Source: Mesorhizobium sp. ORS 3359
Lineage (GTDB): Bacteria; Pseudomonadota; Alphaproteobacteria; Rhizobiales; Rhizobiaceae
Reading direction: 5' to 3'
DNA: 64,000 nucleotides
Assembly (NCBI GenBank): GCA_000824845.1
Contig: CCNC01000042.1
Coordinates: forward strand, 1 to 64,000
The translations under genes were made by a program, and so were the position numbers. Under the pieces are notes generated by a model. It searched no databases. It saw only the letters and a program-made list of their open reading frames with translations, and was not told the origin of the DNA. Position 1 is the first letter of the stretch; each line of letters starts with the position of its first letter. Positions 9,424-18,237 of this stretch are shown here, in pieces.

Positions 9424-10602
9424 TCAGTCCTTCACGAAGAGCTTGCGCGGCACATTGGCCAGGCATTCGACGCCGGTGTCGGTGATGAGGATCGACTCGG
9501 TGATTTCCAGTCCCATCGTCTCCAGCCACAGGCCCGTCATGAAGTGGAAGGTCATGCCGGGCTTGAGCTCGGTGCGGTCGCCGGGGCGCAGGCTCATGGT
9601 GCGCTCGCCCCAGTCCGGCGGATAGGAGATACCGATCGGGTAGCCGGTGCGGTTGTCTTTGACGATGCCGTATTTCTTCAGGACGGCGAAGAAGGCGTTG
9701 GCGATGTCCTCGCAGGTGTTGCCGGGTTTCGCGGCGGCCAAGCCCGCCTCCATGCCTTCCAGCGTTGCCTTCTCGGCGTCGAGGAAGGCCTGCGTCGGCT
9801 TGCCGAGGAACACGGTGCGCGACAGCGGGCAGTGATAGCGGTTGTAGCAGCCGGCGATCTCGAAGAACGTGCCTTCATTCGCTTTCATCGGCTTGTCGTC
9901 CCAGGTGAGATGCGGTGCGGAAGCATCGGCACCCGAAGGCAGCAGCGGCACGATCGCCGGATAATCACCGCCGATGCCGGCGACGCCGCGCGTGCCGGCA
10001 TCATAGATCTCGGCGACGAGATCGCATTTGCGCATGCCGACCTCTATCTTGTCGACGATGCGCTGGTGCATCGCCTCGACGATGCGGGCGGCGTTGCGCA
10101 TATATTCGATCTCGGTCGGGCTCTTCACCGCGCGCTGCCAGTTGACCAGCGCGGTGGCGTCGGCGAAGCGGGCATTGGGCAAGTGCTTCTGCAGCGCCGC
10201 GAAGGCGGCGGCCGAGAACCAGTAGTTGTCCATCTCGACGCCGATGGAGAGCTTGTCCCAGCCGCGTTCGGCCAGCACGCTGGCGAGGTAGTCCATCGGG
10301 TGCCGCTCGGTCGACTGCACATAGTGGTCGGCGTAGCCGATGATGTTGTCATGCGCGAGATAGGCGGTGCGCTTGGCGCCGTTGGCATCCTGGCCGCGTC
10401 CGTACCAGACCGGCTCGCCCGTAGGCGGCACGATGACCGCCTGATGCACGTAGAAGGACCAGCCGTCGTAACCCGTCAGCCAGGCCATGTTGGAGGGATC
10501 GCTGACGATCAGCAGATCGACGCCCTTGGCCTCCATCGCTCTGCGCGTTTTGGCGAGGCGATCGGCAAATTCGCTCCGCGAGAATTTCAAGTTTGGCTGC
10601 AT
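9424..10602 (-). CDS. doeA: Ectoine hydrolase (DoeA/EutD), M24-peptidase fold
   Basis: Cytoplasmic hydrolase that opens the ectoine ring to N-acetyl-diaminobutyrate, the first committed step of ectoine breakdown. The 392 residues show a creatinase/prolidase N-terminal domain (about 1-155, MAWLTGYDGWSFYVHQ) and a C-terminal pita-bread domain. The C-terminal domain carries GVAGIGGDYPAIVPLLPSG, FFEIAGCYNRYHCPLSRT and MTFHFMTGLWLETMGLEITES. These stretches are typical of DoeA rather than general aminopeptidase P. It lies between eutC (39 bases upstream) and doeB, which fixes the role. Whether the metal ligands of the M24 fold are complete would need an alignment. Confidence 0.91.
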   Translation of the reverse strand: MQPNLKFSRSEFADRLAKTRRAMEAKGVDLLIVSDPSNMAWLTGYDGWSFYVHQAVIVPPTGEPVWYGRGQDANGAKRTAYLAHDNIIGYADHYVQSTERHPMDYLASVLAERGWDKLSIGVEMDNYWFSAAAFAALQKHLPNARFADATALVNWQRAVKSPTEIEYMRNAARIVEAMHQRIVDKIEVGMRKCDLVAEIYDAGTRGVAGIGGDYPAIVPLLPSGADASAPHLTWDDKPMKANEGTFFEIAGCYNRYHCPLSRTVFLGKPTQAFLDAEKATLEGMEAGLAAAKPGNTCEDIANAFFAVLKKYGIVKDNRTGYPIGISYPPDWGERTMSLRPGDRTELKPGMTFHFMTGLWLETMGLEITESILITDTGVECLANVPRKLFVKD

Positions 10603-10641
10603 CGTTCTTGGTCCTCGTTTGTTGGGCCTTGCGGCCGGGTA

Positions 10642-11634
10642 TCAGCTTTCGAAAATGGTTCCGGCCTTCGCCGCCCGCGCACGGTCGCGGGCCAAAGTGG
10701 CGATCGCGGTATCCTGCACGCCGGTGCCGGTGAGGTCGGCGATGGTGATGTCGCTTGCCGAGCGCCGGCCGTGCTTGCTGCCGGCGATGATCTCACCGAG
10801 CTCGGTCACCTCGGCGTCGGGGGCAAAGACAGCGGCCTCGATCGCATGATGGAGCTCGCCGAGGCGCCGCGTCTGCTTGGCGCTGTCGGCGACGTAGAGG
10901 TCGGCCATGCGCAGGATCGCCGGCGCGATCTCGTTCTTGTGCTCGGCATCCGAGCCCATGGCGGTGATGTGTTGTCCGGCGGAAACGAAACCGGGTTTGA
11001 TCAGCGGTTCGGTCGACGGCGTCGTGGTCACGATGATGTCGGCGCCGGCTGCCGCGTTCGCCGCATCCGGCTCGGCACGAACCATGATGCCCAGCCTGTC
11101 GCGCAAGCTGGCGGCGGTTGCTTCGGCCTTGGCGGCGTCGCGCGCCCAGATGCGCGCTTCCTCGATCGGCCGCACGAGGCGCAGCGCTTCCAACTGCAAG
11201 CCGGCCTGCAAACCGGCGCCGAAGATCGCCGCAACCTTGGAGTCCTCGCGCGACAGATGCCTGGCCGCGACCGCGCCCGCGGCGGCGGTGCGGACATCGG
11301 TCAGATAACCATTGTCGAGCAACAGCGCCTCGACCACGCCGGTCTTGGCCGAAAGCAGCACCATCATGCCGCCGCCGCTCGGAAGGCCGAGCTTCGGATT
11401 GTCGAAGAAGCCGGAGCTGATCTTGACGGCGAAGCCGTCTATGCCCGGCACATAGGCGGATTTCACGTCGACCTCGCCGCGATGCTCGGGAATGTCGAGC
11501 CTCAAGATCGGCGGCATCGCCACCGGCAGCGTGGCCAGGGCGCGAAAGGCGTTCTCGACGCAGGCGACGGCTTCCAGGTCGAGCGTCACGATCTCGCGAA
11601 GATCGCTTTCGGTGAGAATTGTCATCCGGCTCAT
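10642..11634 (-). CDS. eutC: EutC, ornithine cyclodeaminase/mu-crystallin family
   Basis: NAD(P)-binding protein of the ornithine cyclodeaminase/mu-crystallin family, 330 residues. With EutA and EutB it is thought to convert 5-hydroxyectoine to ectoine in the eut pathway; the exact chemistry is not settled. Seen: the conserved KISSGFFDNPKLGLPSGGGMM loop, a Rossmann nucleotide motif IFGAGLQAGLQLEALR near the middle, TTTPSTEPLIKPGFV, and ITAMGSDAEHKNEI. The start ATG at 11634 overlaps the eutB stop (ATGA). Confidence 0.88.
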   Translation of the reverse strand: MSRMTILTESDLREIVTLDLEAVACVENAFRALATLPVAMPPILRLDIPEHRGEVDVKSAYVPGIDGFAVKISSGFFDNPKLGLPSGGGMMVLLSAKTGVVEALLLDNGYLTDVRTAAAGAVAARHLSREDSKVAAIFGAGLQAGLQLEALRLVRPIEEARIWARDAAKAEATAASLRDRLGIMVRAEPDAANAAAGADIIVTTTPSTEPLIKPGFVSAGQHITAMGSDAEHKNEIAPAILRMADLYVADSAKQTRRLGELHHAIEAAVFAPDAEVTELGEIIAGSKHGRRSASDITIADLTGTGVQDTAIATLARDRARAAKAGTIFES

Positions 11635-12632
11635 GCGGCACGCTCCCTTGCGGAGGATTCGCCGCAGACGATGCGGCGGTGCAGGCTCATGTCGATGTTG
11701 CGCCCGGAGAGGATCAGCACAGTCGGGCCGCTCACTTTGAGCTTGCCGGCAAGCAGCGCGCCAATGCCGACGGCGCCGGCACCTTCGACGATCTCGCGCT
11801 CCTCTTCATAGGCATGGCGAATGCCGGCGGCGATCTCCTCCTCGGCAAGCAGGACCACGTCGTCGAGCAGGTCGCGGCACATGGCGAATGTCAGCCGGTT
11901 GCCGAGGCCGATGCCGCCGCCGAGCGAGTCCGCCAAGGTCGGCAGTTCCTCGACCTGCACCGGACGGCCTGCGTCGAGGCTGGCTTTCATCGCGGCGCCC
12001 CGCGCCATGGAGATGCCGATGACTTCAGTGCCCGGGCTCACGCCTTTGACGGCCGCCGCCACGCCGGACGCGAGCCCGCCGCCGGAGAGCGGCACTAGCA
12101 CCGCCGCGGCGTCCGGAACCTGCTCCATGATTTCCAGCCCGAGCGTGCCTTGCCCGGCGACGATATCGGGATGGTCGAAGGGCGGCAGCATGATCAGCCC
12201 TTCTTCCGCCACCAGCCTGTCGACCTCCTGCTGGGCATCATCCTGGCTGTTGCCGACAATGCGGATGTCGGCGCCCAGGCGGCGGATGGCATCGAGCTTG
12301 TTCTCGGGCACCAGCTTCGACATGCAGATCACAGCGCGGATGCCTTCGAGCTTGGCCGCATGCGCCAGCGCGCGGCCGTGATTGCCGGTCGAGGCGGCGA
12401 CGACGCCGCGCGATTTCTCTTCCGGGCTCAGGGCGGTAATGGCATTGGAAGCGCCGCGCAGCTTGAAGGCGCCGGTGGTCTGGTGGTGCTCAAGCTTGAG
12501 ATGAACCGGGCTGCCGGTGCGCTCCGACAGGCTTTGCGACAGCACACATGGTGTCCGCTCGACCTTGCCGGCAATGCGTTCGCGCGCGGCGCTAATATGC
12601 TGAAGCGTAACTGGCATTTCGATCATGGGCAT
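11631..12632 (-). CDS. eutB: EutB, threonine dehydratase-like PLP enzyme
   Basis: Fold-type II PLP enzyme related to threonine/serine dehydratases, assigned in the ectoine cluster to hydroxyectoine conversion (EutB). About 333 residues. Seen: the PLP lysine in TTGAFKLRGASNA, the glycine-rich phosphate cradle PLSGGGLASGVA, and ASTGNHGRALAHAAK for substrate binding. Start choice is uncertain: ATGs at 12632 and 12626 lie just behind the eutA stop, and a longer frame from 12662 would overlap eutA. Its 3' end overlaps eutC by four bases. Confidence 0.88.
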   Translation of the reverse strand: MPMIEMPVTLQHISAARERIAGKVERTPCVLSQSLSERTGSPVHLKLEHHQTTGAFKLRGASNAITALSPEEKSRGVVAASTGNHGRALAHAAKLEGIRAVICMSKLVPENKLDAIRRLGADIRIVGNSQDDAQQEVDRLVAEEGLIMLPPFDHPDIVAGQGTLGLEIMEQVPDAAAVLVPLSGGGLASGVAAAVKGVSPGTEVIGISMARGAAMKASLDAGRPVQVEELPTLADSLGGGIGLGNRLTFAMCRDLLDDVVLLAEEEIAAGIRHAYEEEREIVEGAGAVGIGALLAGKLKVSGPTVLILSGRNIDMSLHRRIVCGESSARERAA

Positions 12633-12637
12633 TACGA

Positions 12638-13423
12638 TCACTGGGCCAGCGGCTTGGTCCACAAGCGGCCGAACTCCGGTCGCGGCGTCTCATCGCCGCA
12701 GAGCCGCAGGCAGTTCCAGGCGCTGGCCTGGTTGCTGGTGACGACCGGACGCCCGATCGCCTCTTCCATACCCGGCACCGCGAGCGCGGCGCGCAGCGCC
12801 GTGCAGGAGACGAACAGCGCATCGGCCTGCGGATGCGTGACCTTGCGCGCCATGTCGATAAGGGAAGCCGGCCTGATGCGCGCCATCTCGCGGTCATCCT
12901 CGAAGCCGAGGCAGGTGAAGCTCTGGATGTCGAAGCCATGCGCGGCGAAATAGGCCGCCATCGGCCGGCTGGTTTCGACGGTGTAAGGGGTGAGAATGCT
13001 GATGCGCTTCACCCCAAAGGCGTTCAGCCCGCGCATGCCGGCCATCGGCGGGGTGACTACCGGGACACCGGGCTTGGCCGCCTGGATCGCAGCTTCAATC
13101 TCGGCGTCGCCGATCACCACGGAGGCCGAGGTGCAGGAGTAGCAGATCGCATCGAGCGTCTCGTCCGGCAGGATCAGCGCCGCTCCCGCCGAGAGCGACG
13201 GCTGCATCTTGCGCAGATTCTCCGGCGTCGTCGGGTTGGCGTAAGGGATGCGCGCGACATAGACGCCGATGCGCTCGCTCGCCACCATGCGGCGGAAGTC
13301 CACCTCGCTGGTGTGGTCGGTGGCCAAGGCAATCAGGCCGACGCGCTTTTCCAGCGGACGCGCATCAAGCGCGGGGCGCGCCGTTTCGAGCCGGATCTCA
13401 GGCAATGCTTTCATGACTTTCAT
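12638..13423 (-). CDS. eutA: EutA, Asp/Glu racemase (maleate isomerase-like) family
   Basis: Cytoplasmic protein of 261 residues in the aspartate/glutamate/hydantoin racemase superfamily, close to arylmalonate decarboxylase/maleate isomerase. The fold uses two cysteines as acid-base pair: here ICYSCTSASVVIGD (first half) and ALFVSCTALRAA (second half). In ectoine clusters this position is EutA, taking part in the hydroxyectoine branch. It overlaps the ehuD stop by a few bases (ATGA) and is followed five bases later by eutB. The genetic context carries most of the assignment. Confidence 0.87.
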   Translation of the reverse strand: MKVMKALPEIRLETARPALDARPLEKRVGLIALATDHTSEVDFRRMVASERIGVYVARIPYANPTTPENLRKMQPSLSAGAALILPDETLDAICYSCTSASVVIGDAEIEAAIQAAKPGVPVVTPPMAGMRGLNAFGVKRISILTPYTVETSRPMAAYFAAHGFDIQSFTCLGFEDDREMARIRPASLIDMARKVTHPQADALFVSCTALRAALAVPGMEEAIGRPVVTSNQASAWNCLRLCGDETPRPEFGRLWTKPLAQ

Positions 13424-14079
13424 CTTTCGATCCTGCCGTAGCGATGCTCCAGCCAGCGCAACAGCACGACGGAGCAGAGGCTGATGACGAGGAAGAACGC
13501 GCCGACCAGCGTCATCGGCTCGATATAGCGGTAATAGGTGTTGGCGACGCTCTTGGCCTGGTTCATCAGCTCAAGCACCGTGATCGCGGAGAGCAGCGGC
13601 GTCTCCTTGAACATGGCGATGAAATAATTGGCCAGGGCCGGGATCATCGGCGGGATCGCCTGCGGCAGGATGATATGCGTCCAGGTGTGGCGTCCGCTGA
13701 GATTGCAGGCCTTGGCCGCCTCCCACTGGCCGCGCGGCACATTGTCGATGCCGGCGCGATAGACCTCGGCCGTGTAGGTGCCGTAGTGCAGGCCGAGCCC
13801 GATGACGCCGGCCACCAATGGCGGCAGCAGGATGCCGATATCGGGCAGCACGTAGAAGATGAAATAGAGCTGCACCAGCAGCGGCGTGCCGCGGATGAAC
13901 TCGGCGAACCAGCCGACGCTGCGCGCGACGATCCGGTTCTCCGAGCGCCGCGCCAGCGCAATCCCGAGCCCGACGATCGCCGCCAGGATCGAGCCCAGAA
14001 TGGTCGCCAATATGGTGATCTTCACGCCCTGGATCAGGGTCGGCATGATCTCCCAGACGAAGTTCCAATCCCAGTCCAT
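13420..14079 (-). CDS. ehuD: Ectoine ABC transporter permease EhuD
   Basis: Inner-membrane permease of the polar amino acid (His/Glu/Gln/Arg) ABC family, about 219 residues with five to six helices. The EAA loop reads QWEAAKACNLSGRHTWTHIILPQAIPPMIP, where the ATPase docks. N-terminal start at 14079 (MDWDWNFVWEIMPTLIQG) lies 17 bases after the ehuC stop; an ATG at 14112 would overlap ehuC. Pairs with EhuC to form the channel of the ectoine/hydroxyectoine importer. Confidence 0.9.
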   Translation of the reverse strand: MDWDWNFVWEIMPTLIQGVKITILATILGSILAAIVGLGIALARRSENRIVARSVGWFAEFIRGTPLLVQLYFIFYVLPDIGILLPPLVAGVIGLGLHYGTYTAEVYRAGIDNVPRGQWEAAKACNLSGRHTWTHIILPQAIPPMIPALANYFIAMFKETPLLSAITVLELMNQAKSVANTYYRYIEPMTLVGAFFLVISLCSVVLLRWLEHRYGRIER

Positions 14080-14095
14080 TATTTGGCCCAATCCA

Positions 14096-14755
14096 TCAGA
14101 CGCGCACTCCATCAAGGCCGCGCGCCATGCGGCGTTCCAGCGTCCGCACACCCCACGAGATGATCAGCGCCAGTGCGAAATAGATGATCAGCACGGATAG
14201 GAACGGCATCAGCGTGCTGCCGGTCTGCGAACGCACCACCTGCGCCTGGAAAGTCAGGTCGGCGAGCGAGATCAGCGAGACGACCGAGGTCGCCTTCAGC
14301 AGCTCGATCGCGTTGTTGCCGAAGGTCGGCAGCATGACGAGCAGCGCCTGCGGCAGGATCACGTGCCGCATGCCTTGCCAGCGGCCGAGATTGAGCGCCG
14401 TGCAGGCCTCATATTGCTCGCGGCCGACCGACAGGATGGCGCCGCGCACGACTTCCGCCGCATAGGCGCCGACATTCAGGCCCAGCGCCAGCACGCCGGC
14501 CTGCAGTGGCGTCAGCGACAGGCCGGCGAAAGGCAGCACGAAATAGGCCCAGAACAGCTGCACGAAGATCGAGGTGCCGCGGAAGAACTCGATATAGGCC
14601 GTGGCGATCGCGCGCAGGATGAAGAAGCGCGACACGCGCCCCATGCCGGCAAGGAAAGCCATGATCAGCGCCAGCACCGACCCCATCAGCGTCAGCTCGA
14701 TGGTGACAAGCGCTCCCTGCAATATCAGGCCGAGATAGCCGGACCACTGGGTCAT
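14096..14755 (-). CDS. ehuC: Ectoine ABC transporter permease EhuC
   Basis: Second permease of the ehu importer, 219 residues with about five hydrophobic helices. Seen: IEFFRGTSIFVQLFWAYFVLP, characteristic of the polar amino acid permease family (EFFRGTPxLVQ), and the EAA loop QYEACTALNLGRWQGMRHVILPQALLVMLP. The start is ATG at 14755, about 165 bases downstream of the ehuB stop; the gap holds a palindromic mosaic repeat. Confidence 0.9.
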   Translation of the reverse strand: MTQWSGYLGLILQGALVTIELTLMGSVLALIMAFLAGMGRVSRFFILRAIATAYIEFFRGTSIFVQLFWAYFVLPFAGLSLTPLQAGVLALGLNVGAYAAEVVRGAILSVGREQYEACTALNLGRWQGMRHVILPQALLVMLPTFGNNAIELLKATSVVSLISLADLTFQAQVVRSQTGSTLMPFLSVLIIYFALALIISWGVRTLERRMARGLDGVRV

Positions 14756-14782
14756 AGGGTTCCAACGTTTGCGGTTAGCTTT

Positions 14783-14914
14783 CTTCTCCCCGTATACGGG
14801 GAGAAGATGCCGGCAGGCAGATGAGGGGCAGCGCGAACCTTGAAATGCCGGCGCTGCCCCTCATCCGTCACTTCGTGACACCTTCTCCCCGTGAACGGTC
14901 ACAAGGGGAGAAGG
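14783..14914. repeat. Rhizobial intergenic mosaic (RIME-like) palindromic repeat
   Basis: Lies between ehuC and ehuB. It opens with a perfect 24-base palindrome at 14783-14806 built on CTTCTCCCC/GGGGAGAAG. It continues through a GCGCTGCCCCTCATCCGTC block with a GTCACTTCGTGAC hairpin, and closes with CCTTCTCCCC ... GGGGAGAAGG. A related element lies at 18741-18892. Such mosaics are common between genes in rhizobial genomes; in this transcript it could act as an RNA stabiliser or attenuator between ehuB and the permeases. Confidence 0.7.
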
Positions 14915-14919
14915 TGAAA

Positions 14920-15771
14920 TCATTTCGCCGCGCAGAGCTTCTCGCGGGTCGTCGACATCGCCGCCTTGGCGGAGAAGCCGTAGGGTTCGATGATCTTGGC
15001 GAACTCGCCGGACTTCTTCAGCTTGGCGAGCTCGACGTCATAGGCATCGCGCAGCGCCTCGTCGCCCTTCTTGAAGGCAGCGCCGTCGCAATAGACCGGA
15101 GCGCCCTGCACCGGTGCGATCACTTCGAGGTTGGGATCATTGGCTTTCTTCATCAGGTCGTTGATCGACAGAACCGGCAGCGAATAGGCGTCGATGCGGC
15201 CATCCTGCACCATCTTCAGGCCGCTCTGGCCGTCCGGCACGACGATGACGCGATCGCGCGGCACGCCGGCATTGAGCGCCAGCTTTTCCTCGGTGCCGCC
15301 ACCAGGCGCGCCGACGGTGGCGGAGCTGTCCTTGGCGATGTCCTCATAGCTCTTGAAGCCTTTCGGATTGCCCTTCTTCACCAGCATCGCCTCGGCATCG
15401 CACAGCACCGGTTCGGAATAGGCGACCGCCGCGCAACGCTCCGGCTTCATGAACAGGCCGGCGGTGACGACGTCGAAGCGGCCGGCCTGCAGGCCGGGGA
15501 TCATGGCGCCATATTCGGAGATGGAGGCAACGATGTCGTTGACGCCGAGACGCTTGAAGATCTCGCGCGCCACGTCCGGCGCCGCGCCCGAAACCTTGCC
15601 GTCGGCGGCCACCGCCGTATAGGGCGGCTCGTTGGCGATGGCGACGCGGGCAAAGCCCTGCTGCTTGAGCTGCTCCAGCTTTGCATCGTCGGCCGAACGC
15701 GCGCCGGAGGCGAGCAGCATCGTGCTCACTGCGAGGCCGGCGACGCCAGCCAGAATGCCAAGTTTCTTCAT
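14920..15771 (-). CDS. ehuB: Ectoine-binding periplasmic protein EhuB
   Basis: Periplasmic solute-binding protein (family 3) that captures ectoine/hydroxyectoine for EhuCDA; 283 residues. The start at 15771 gives a clean Sec signal (MKKLGILAGVAGLAVSTMLL, cleavage near ASGARSA). The body shows typical elements: ANEPPYTAVAADGKVSGAAPDVAREIFKRLG, the pocket-forming GRFDVVTAGLFMKPERC and a late PVYCDGAAFKKGD. The Phe-rich ligand cage of EhuB would have to be confirmed by alignment. A longer frame to 15840 would lack a signal peptide at the N-terminus. Confidence 0.9.
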   Translation of the reverse strand: MKKLGILAGVAGLAVSTMLLASGARSADDAKLEQLKQQGFARVAIANEPPYTAVAADGKVSGAAPDVAREIFKRLGVNDIVASISEYGAMIPGLQAGRFDVVTAGLFMKPERCAAVAYSEPVLCDAEAMLVKKGNPKGFKSYEDIAKDSSATVGAPGGGTEEKLALNAGVPRDRVIVVPDGQSGLKMVQDGRIDAYSLPVLSINDLMKKANDPNLEVIAPVQGAPVYCDGAAFKKGDEALRDAYDVELAKLKKSGEFAKIIEPYGFSAKAAMSTTREKLCAAK

Positions 15772-15845
15772 CGTTCCCAACTCCTTGTTTCTGTTATTGG
15801 TTTGCTCGGTTTGGGACGGCCTTGGGCCGCCCGTTTGCATTGCGG

Positions 15846-16631
15846 TCAGACGCGATGTCCGGCCGCGATGATTTTCTTCAGGAAGCTCTGCGTTCTTTCC
15901 TGTTTGGGATGGCGGAAAATCTCATCGGGCTTGCCTTCCTCGACGATCCTGCCGCGGTCGAAGAACAGTACGCGGTCGGCAAAGTCATGGGCGAAGCCCA
16001 TCTCATGGGTGACCAGAAGCATCGTCATGTCGGTCTCGGCCGCGAGCTTGCGCATGACGTTGAGCACCTCCTCGACCAGCTCCGGGTCGAGCGCCGAGGT
16101 GACCTCATCGAACAGCATGATCTTGGGCGACAGCGCCAGGGCGCGCGCGATCGCCACGCGTTGCTTCTGGCCGCCGGAGAGCTGCGCGGGCATCGCTTTC
16201 GCCTTGTCGGCGAGGCCCACCATGTCGAGCAGTTCCATCGCCCGCTTCTCGGCGGCGGCGCGCGCGACGCCCTTGGTCAGCATCGGCGCCAGCGTCACAT
16301 TGTCCATGACGCATTTGTGCGGGAAGAGATTGAAGAGCTGGAAGACCATGCCGATCTTCTGGCGCATCCTGGCCAGGTGCCGCTCGTCGGCCGGCAGCAG
16401 CTGGCCGTTGCGCTCCATGTGGTAGAGCTGCTCGCCATCGACCTGGATGTGGCCGCCGTCGATCTTCTCCAAGGTCATCAGGATGCGCAGGATCGTCGTC
16501 TTGCCGGAGCCTGACGGGCCGATCAGCGCCAGCTTCTCGCCGGGCATCACCTGCATCGACAAACCGTCCAGCACCTTGAAGGTGCCGAAGCTCTTCGAAA
16601 TCGCATCGACCTTGATGATGGGCGCGGGCAA
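15846..16631 (-). CDS. ehuA: Ectoine ABC transporter ATPase EhuA
   Basis: ATP-binding subunit of the ehu importer, 261 residues. Seen: Walker [11 protein letters not shown]-loop around [13 protein letters not shown], signature [15 protein letters not shown], Walker [13 protein letters not shown] and switch His in [10 protein letters not shown]. The only credible start is a TTG at 16631, with GGGGAAATGGA directly upstream as ribosome binding site; a nearby ATG is out of frame. First structural gene of the minus-strand operon; candidate operator sites lie 50-90 bases upstream. Confidence 0.9.
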   Translation of the reverse strand: MPAPIIKVDAISKSFGTFKVLDGLSMQVMPGEKLALIGPSGSGKTTILRILMTLEKIDGGHIQVDGEQLYHMERNGQLLPADERHLARMRQKIGMVFQLFNLFPHKCVMDNVTLAPMLTKGVARAAAEKRAMELLDMVGLADKAKAMPAQLSGGQKQRVAIARALALSPKIMLFDEVTSALDPELVEEVLNVMRKLAAETDMTMLLVTHEMGFAHDFADRVLFFDRGRIVEEGKPDEIFRHPKQERTQSFLKKIIAAGHRV

Positions 16632-16683
16632 TCCATTTCCCCGTTCTGGAGAAGCCTATGCCCTTAACGATGCGAAACGCGTC

Positions 16684-16721
16684 AAATCATGTCAATTAGG
16701 AAAATAATATCATGACAATAT
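16684..16721. promoter_or_regulatory. Two candidate EnuR operator half-sites upstream of ehuA
   Basis: Two directly repeated copies of a motif: AAATCATGTCAATTA (16684-16698) and ATATCATGACAATAT (16707-16721), 23 bases apart, about two helical turns. They lie in the A/T-rich gap between enuR and ehuA. A third copy spans the enuR start codon (18144-18158, minus strand). The distribution is what an EnuR-regulated cluster would show; binding itself is inference. Confidence 0.5.
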
Positions 16722-16767
16722 TTCCGGCGTGGCACAATTTCAGGGCAATCTGGACTCCTTTTGTGCA

Positions 16768-18153
16768 TCAGATGGCGAGCAGGAGATGCTCGGGATCGCC
16801 GAGCAGCAGCTTGGCGACAACGCTCAGGCCCGCCCGCAGTTCCCCCTCTGTGGTCGATCCGAGCGAGATGCGCACGGCCGGACGCCACGGCGTGTCGGCG
16901 ATGCGGAACGAAGTACCCGGCGCGATCGCCACCCCGCGCAGGCGCGCTTGAGAGACAAAGCTTTCCTCGGCGCGGTCGCCCGGCAGCTCCAGCCACAGAT
17001 GCAGCCCGTCCCGGTGGACGCGATAGTCCACGCCTGCCAGGACTTCCGCGGCGATCTCCTGGCGCCGCCTCAGCGCCTGGCGTTGCCAGTTGACCAGCTC
17101 CATCGCTGTGCCGTCATTCACCCAGCGCGTCGCGATCTCCGCCACCATCGGCGTCGCCATCCAGTTCGAGACGAGGTGACGGTTGGCGACGGCGGCCACA
17201 TAGCGGTCCGGCACGGCGAGATAGCCGATGCGCAGGCCGGGCACGGTGATCTTGGTGAAGGAGGTGACGTAGAGCGTCCGCTCCGGCGCAAACGCGGCGA
17301 CCGCCGGCGGCCGGCCTTCGACCAGCGGCCCCAGCACGTCGTTCTCGATGATCGCGATATCGTGCTTGCGGGCCACCGCGGCGATCTGCTCGCGGCGAGT
17401 GGCATCCATCAAGGTCGCCGTCGGGTTGATCACCGAGGGCTGTACGAAGACCGCGCGGATGTCCGAGAGGCGGCAGGCCTCGTCAAGCGCCTCTGGGATC
17501 AGCCCGTTGTCGTCGATCGGCAGGCCTTCGAGGTTGAAGCCGAGATAGCGCGCAAGTGGCACCAGCGTGTGGTGGCCGATCGCCTCGGTGGCGACCGTCG
17601 AGCCGGGCGGCGCCACGCTCATCAGCGCCACCGTCATGCCGGCGGTAGCGCCGTTTGTGAGGCTGATATTCTGCGGTGACGCCTCGAGCCCGCACAGCTT
17701 CAGCCACTCCACAGCGACCGCTCGGTGGCGCGGGAAAACCATGTTCGGCCGGAACGACAGCGCCGAACTGGACGGCAGGTTCTCGGCGAGCCAGCCCAGC
17801 GCCTGCTTCAATTTCTCCAGATGCATCGGCTCGCAGACCGGCTTCAGGATGGAAAGGTCGATGATCTCTCCCAGCCGCTCCGGAATGTAGGGCGGTTCCG
17901 GTTCGCGGCGCTGCGTCTGGACGAAGCTGCCGCGGCCGACCTCGCCGGAAATCAGGCCGCGGCGGATCAGTTCCTCATAGGCGCGGCTGACGGTCTGCAC
18001 CGAAAGCTTCAGGTCGTCCGCCAGCCGGCGATGCGTCGGCAGCCGCGTGCCGTTGGCCAGTCGCCCATCATGGATGGCGCGGGCGAACTGGTCGGCCAGC
18101 GAGAGATAGGCCGGACGGCGGATGAGAGCAGGATCTGGCTGCCATAATGTCAT
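16768..18153 (-). CDS. enuR: EnuR, MocR-type GntR/aminotransferase repressor of ectoine genes
   Basis: MocR-family regulator of 461 residues: an N-terminal winged helix of GntR type (about 14-80, LPTHRRLADDLKLSVQTVSRAYEEL) joined to a fold-type I aminotransferase domain (about 110-455). The PLP lysine is Lys301 in SFTKITVPGLRIGYL, with Asp272 in IIENDVLGPL and NGATAG for the cofactor phosphate. EnuR of Ruegeria pomeroyi represses ectoine uptake/catabolic genes and responds to acetyl-diaminobutyrate and diaminobutyrate through PLP. Here it sits co-directionally upstream of ehuA, 136 bases apart. A TCATGACA-type motif covers its own start codon, suggesting autorepression. Confidence 0.9.
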   Translation of the reverse strand: MTLWQPDPALIRRPAYLSLADQFARAIHDGRLANGTRLPTHRRLADDLKLSVQTVSRAYEELIRRGLISGEVGRGSFVQTQRREPEPPYIPERLGEIIDLSILKPVCEPMHLEKLKQALGWLAENLPSSSALSFRPNMVFPRHRAVAVEWLKLCGLEASPQNISLTNGATAGMTVALMSVAPPGSTVATEAIGHHTLVPLARYLGFNLEGLPIDDNGLIPEALDEACRLSDIRAVFVQPSVINPTATLMDATRREQIAAVARKHDIAIIENDVLGPLVEGRPPAVAAFAPERTLYVTSFTKITVPGLRIGYLAVPDRYVAAVANRHLVSNWMATPMVAEIATRWVNDGTAMELVNWQRQALRRRQEIAAEVLAGVDYRVHRDGLHLWLELPGDRAEESFVSQARLRGVAIAPGTSFRIADTPWRPAVRISLGSTTEGELRAGLSVVAKLLLGDPEHLLLAI

Positions 18154-18158
18154 GACTT
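18144..18158 (-). promoter_or_regulatory. Candidate EnuR operator over the enuR start codon
   Basis: Read on the minus strand the site is AAGTCATGACATTAT, containing the 8-base palindrome GTCATGAC. It matches the two motifs upstream of ehuA at the core TCATGWCAWT. Because the ATG of enuR lies inside it, a bound repressor would block initiation of enuR transcription or elongation. Confidence 0.45.
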
Positions 18159-18237
18159 ATTAGAGATCTAAATCAGTGCAATTGACAATCGAAATAATGC
18201 ATCGTCATGGTGTCGCGAACGAAAGGCGGAGCCCCGC

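Noticed and set aside
9544..11811. 755-codon plus-strand frame opposite doeA and eutC
   Set aside because: Composition of a codon-position shadow; the minus-strand genes have known motifs and overlapping starts.
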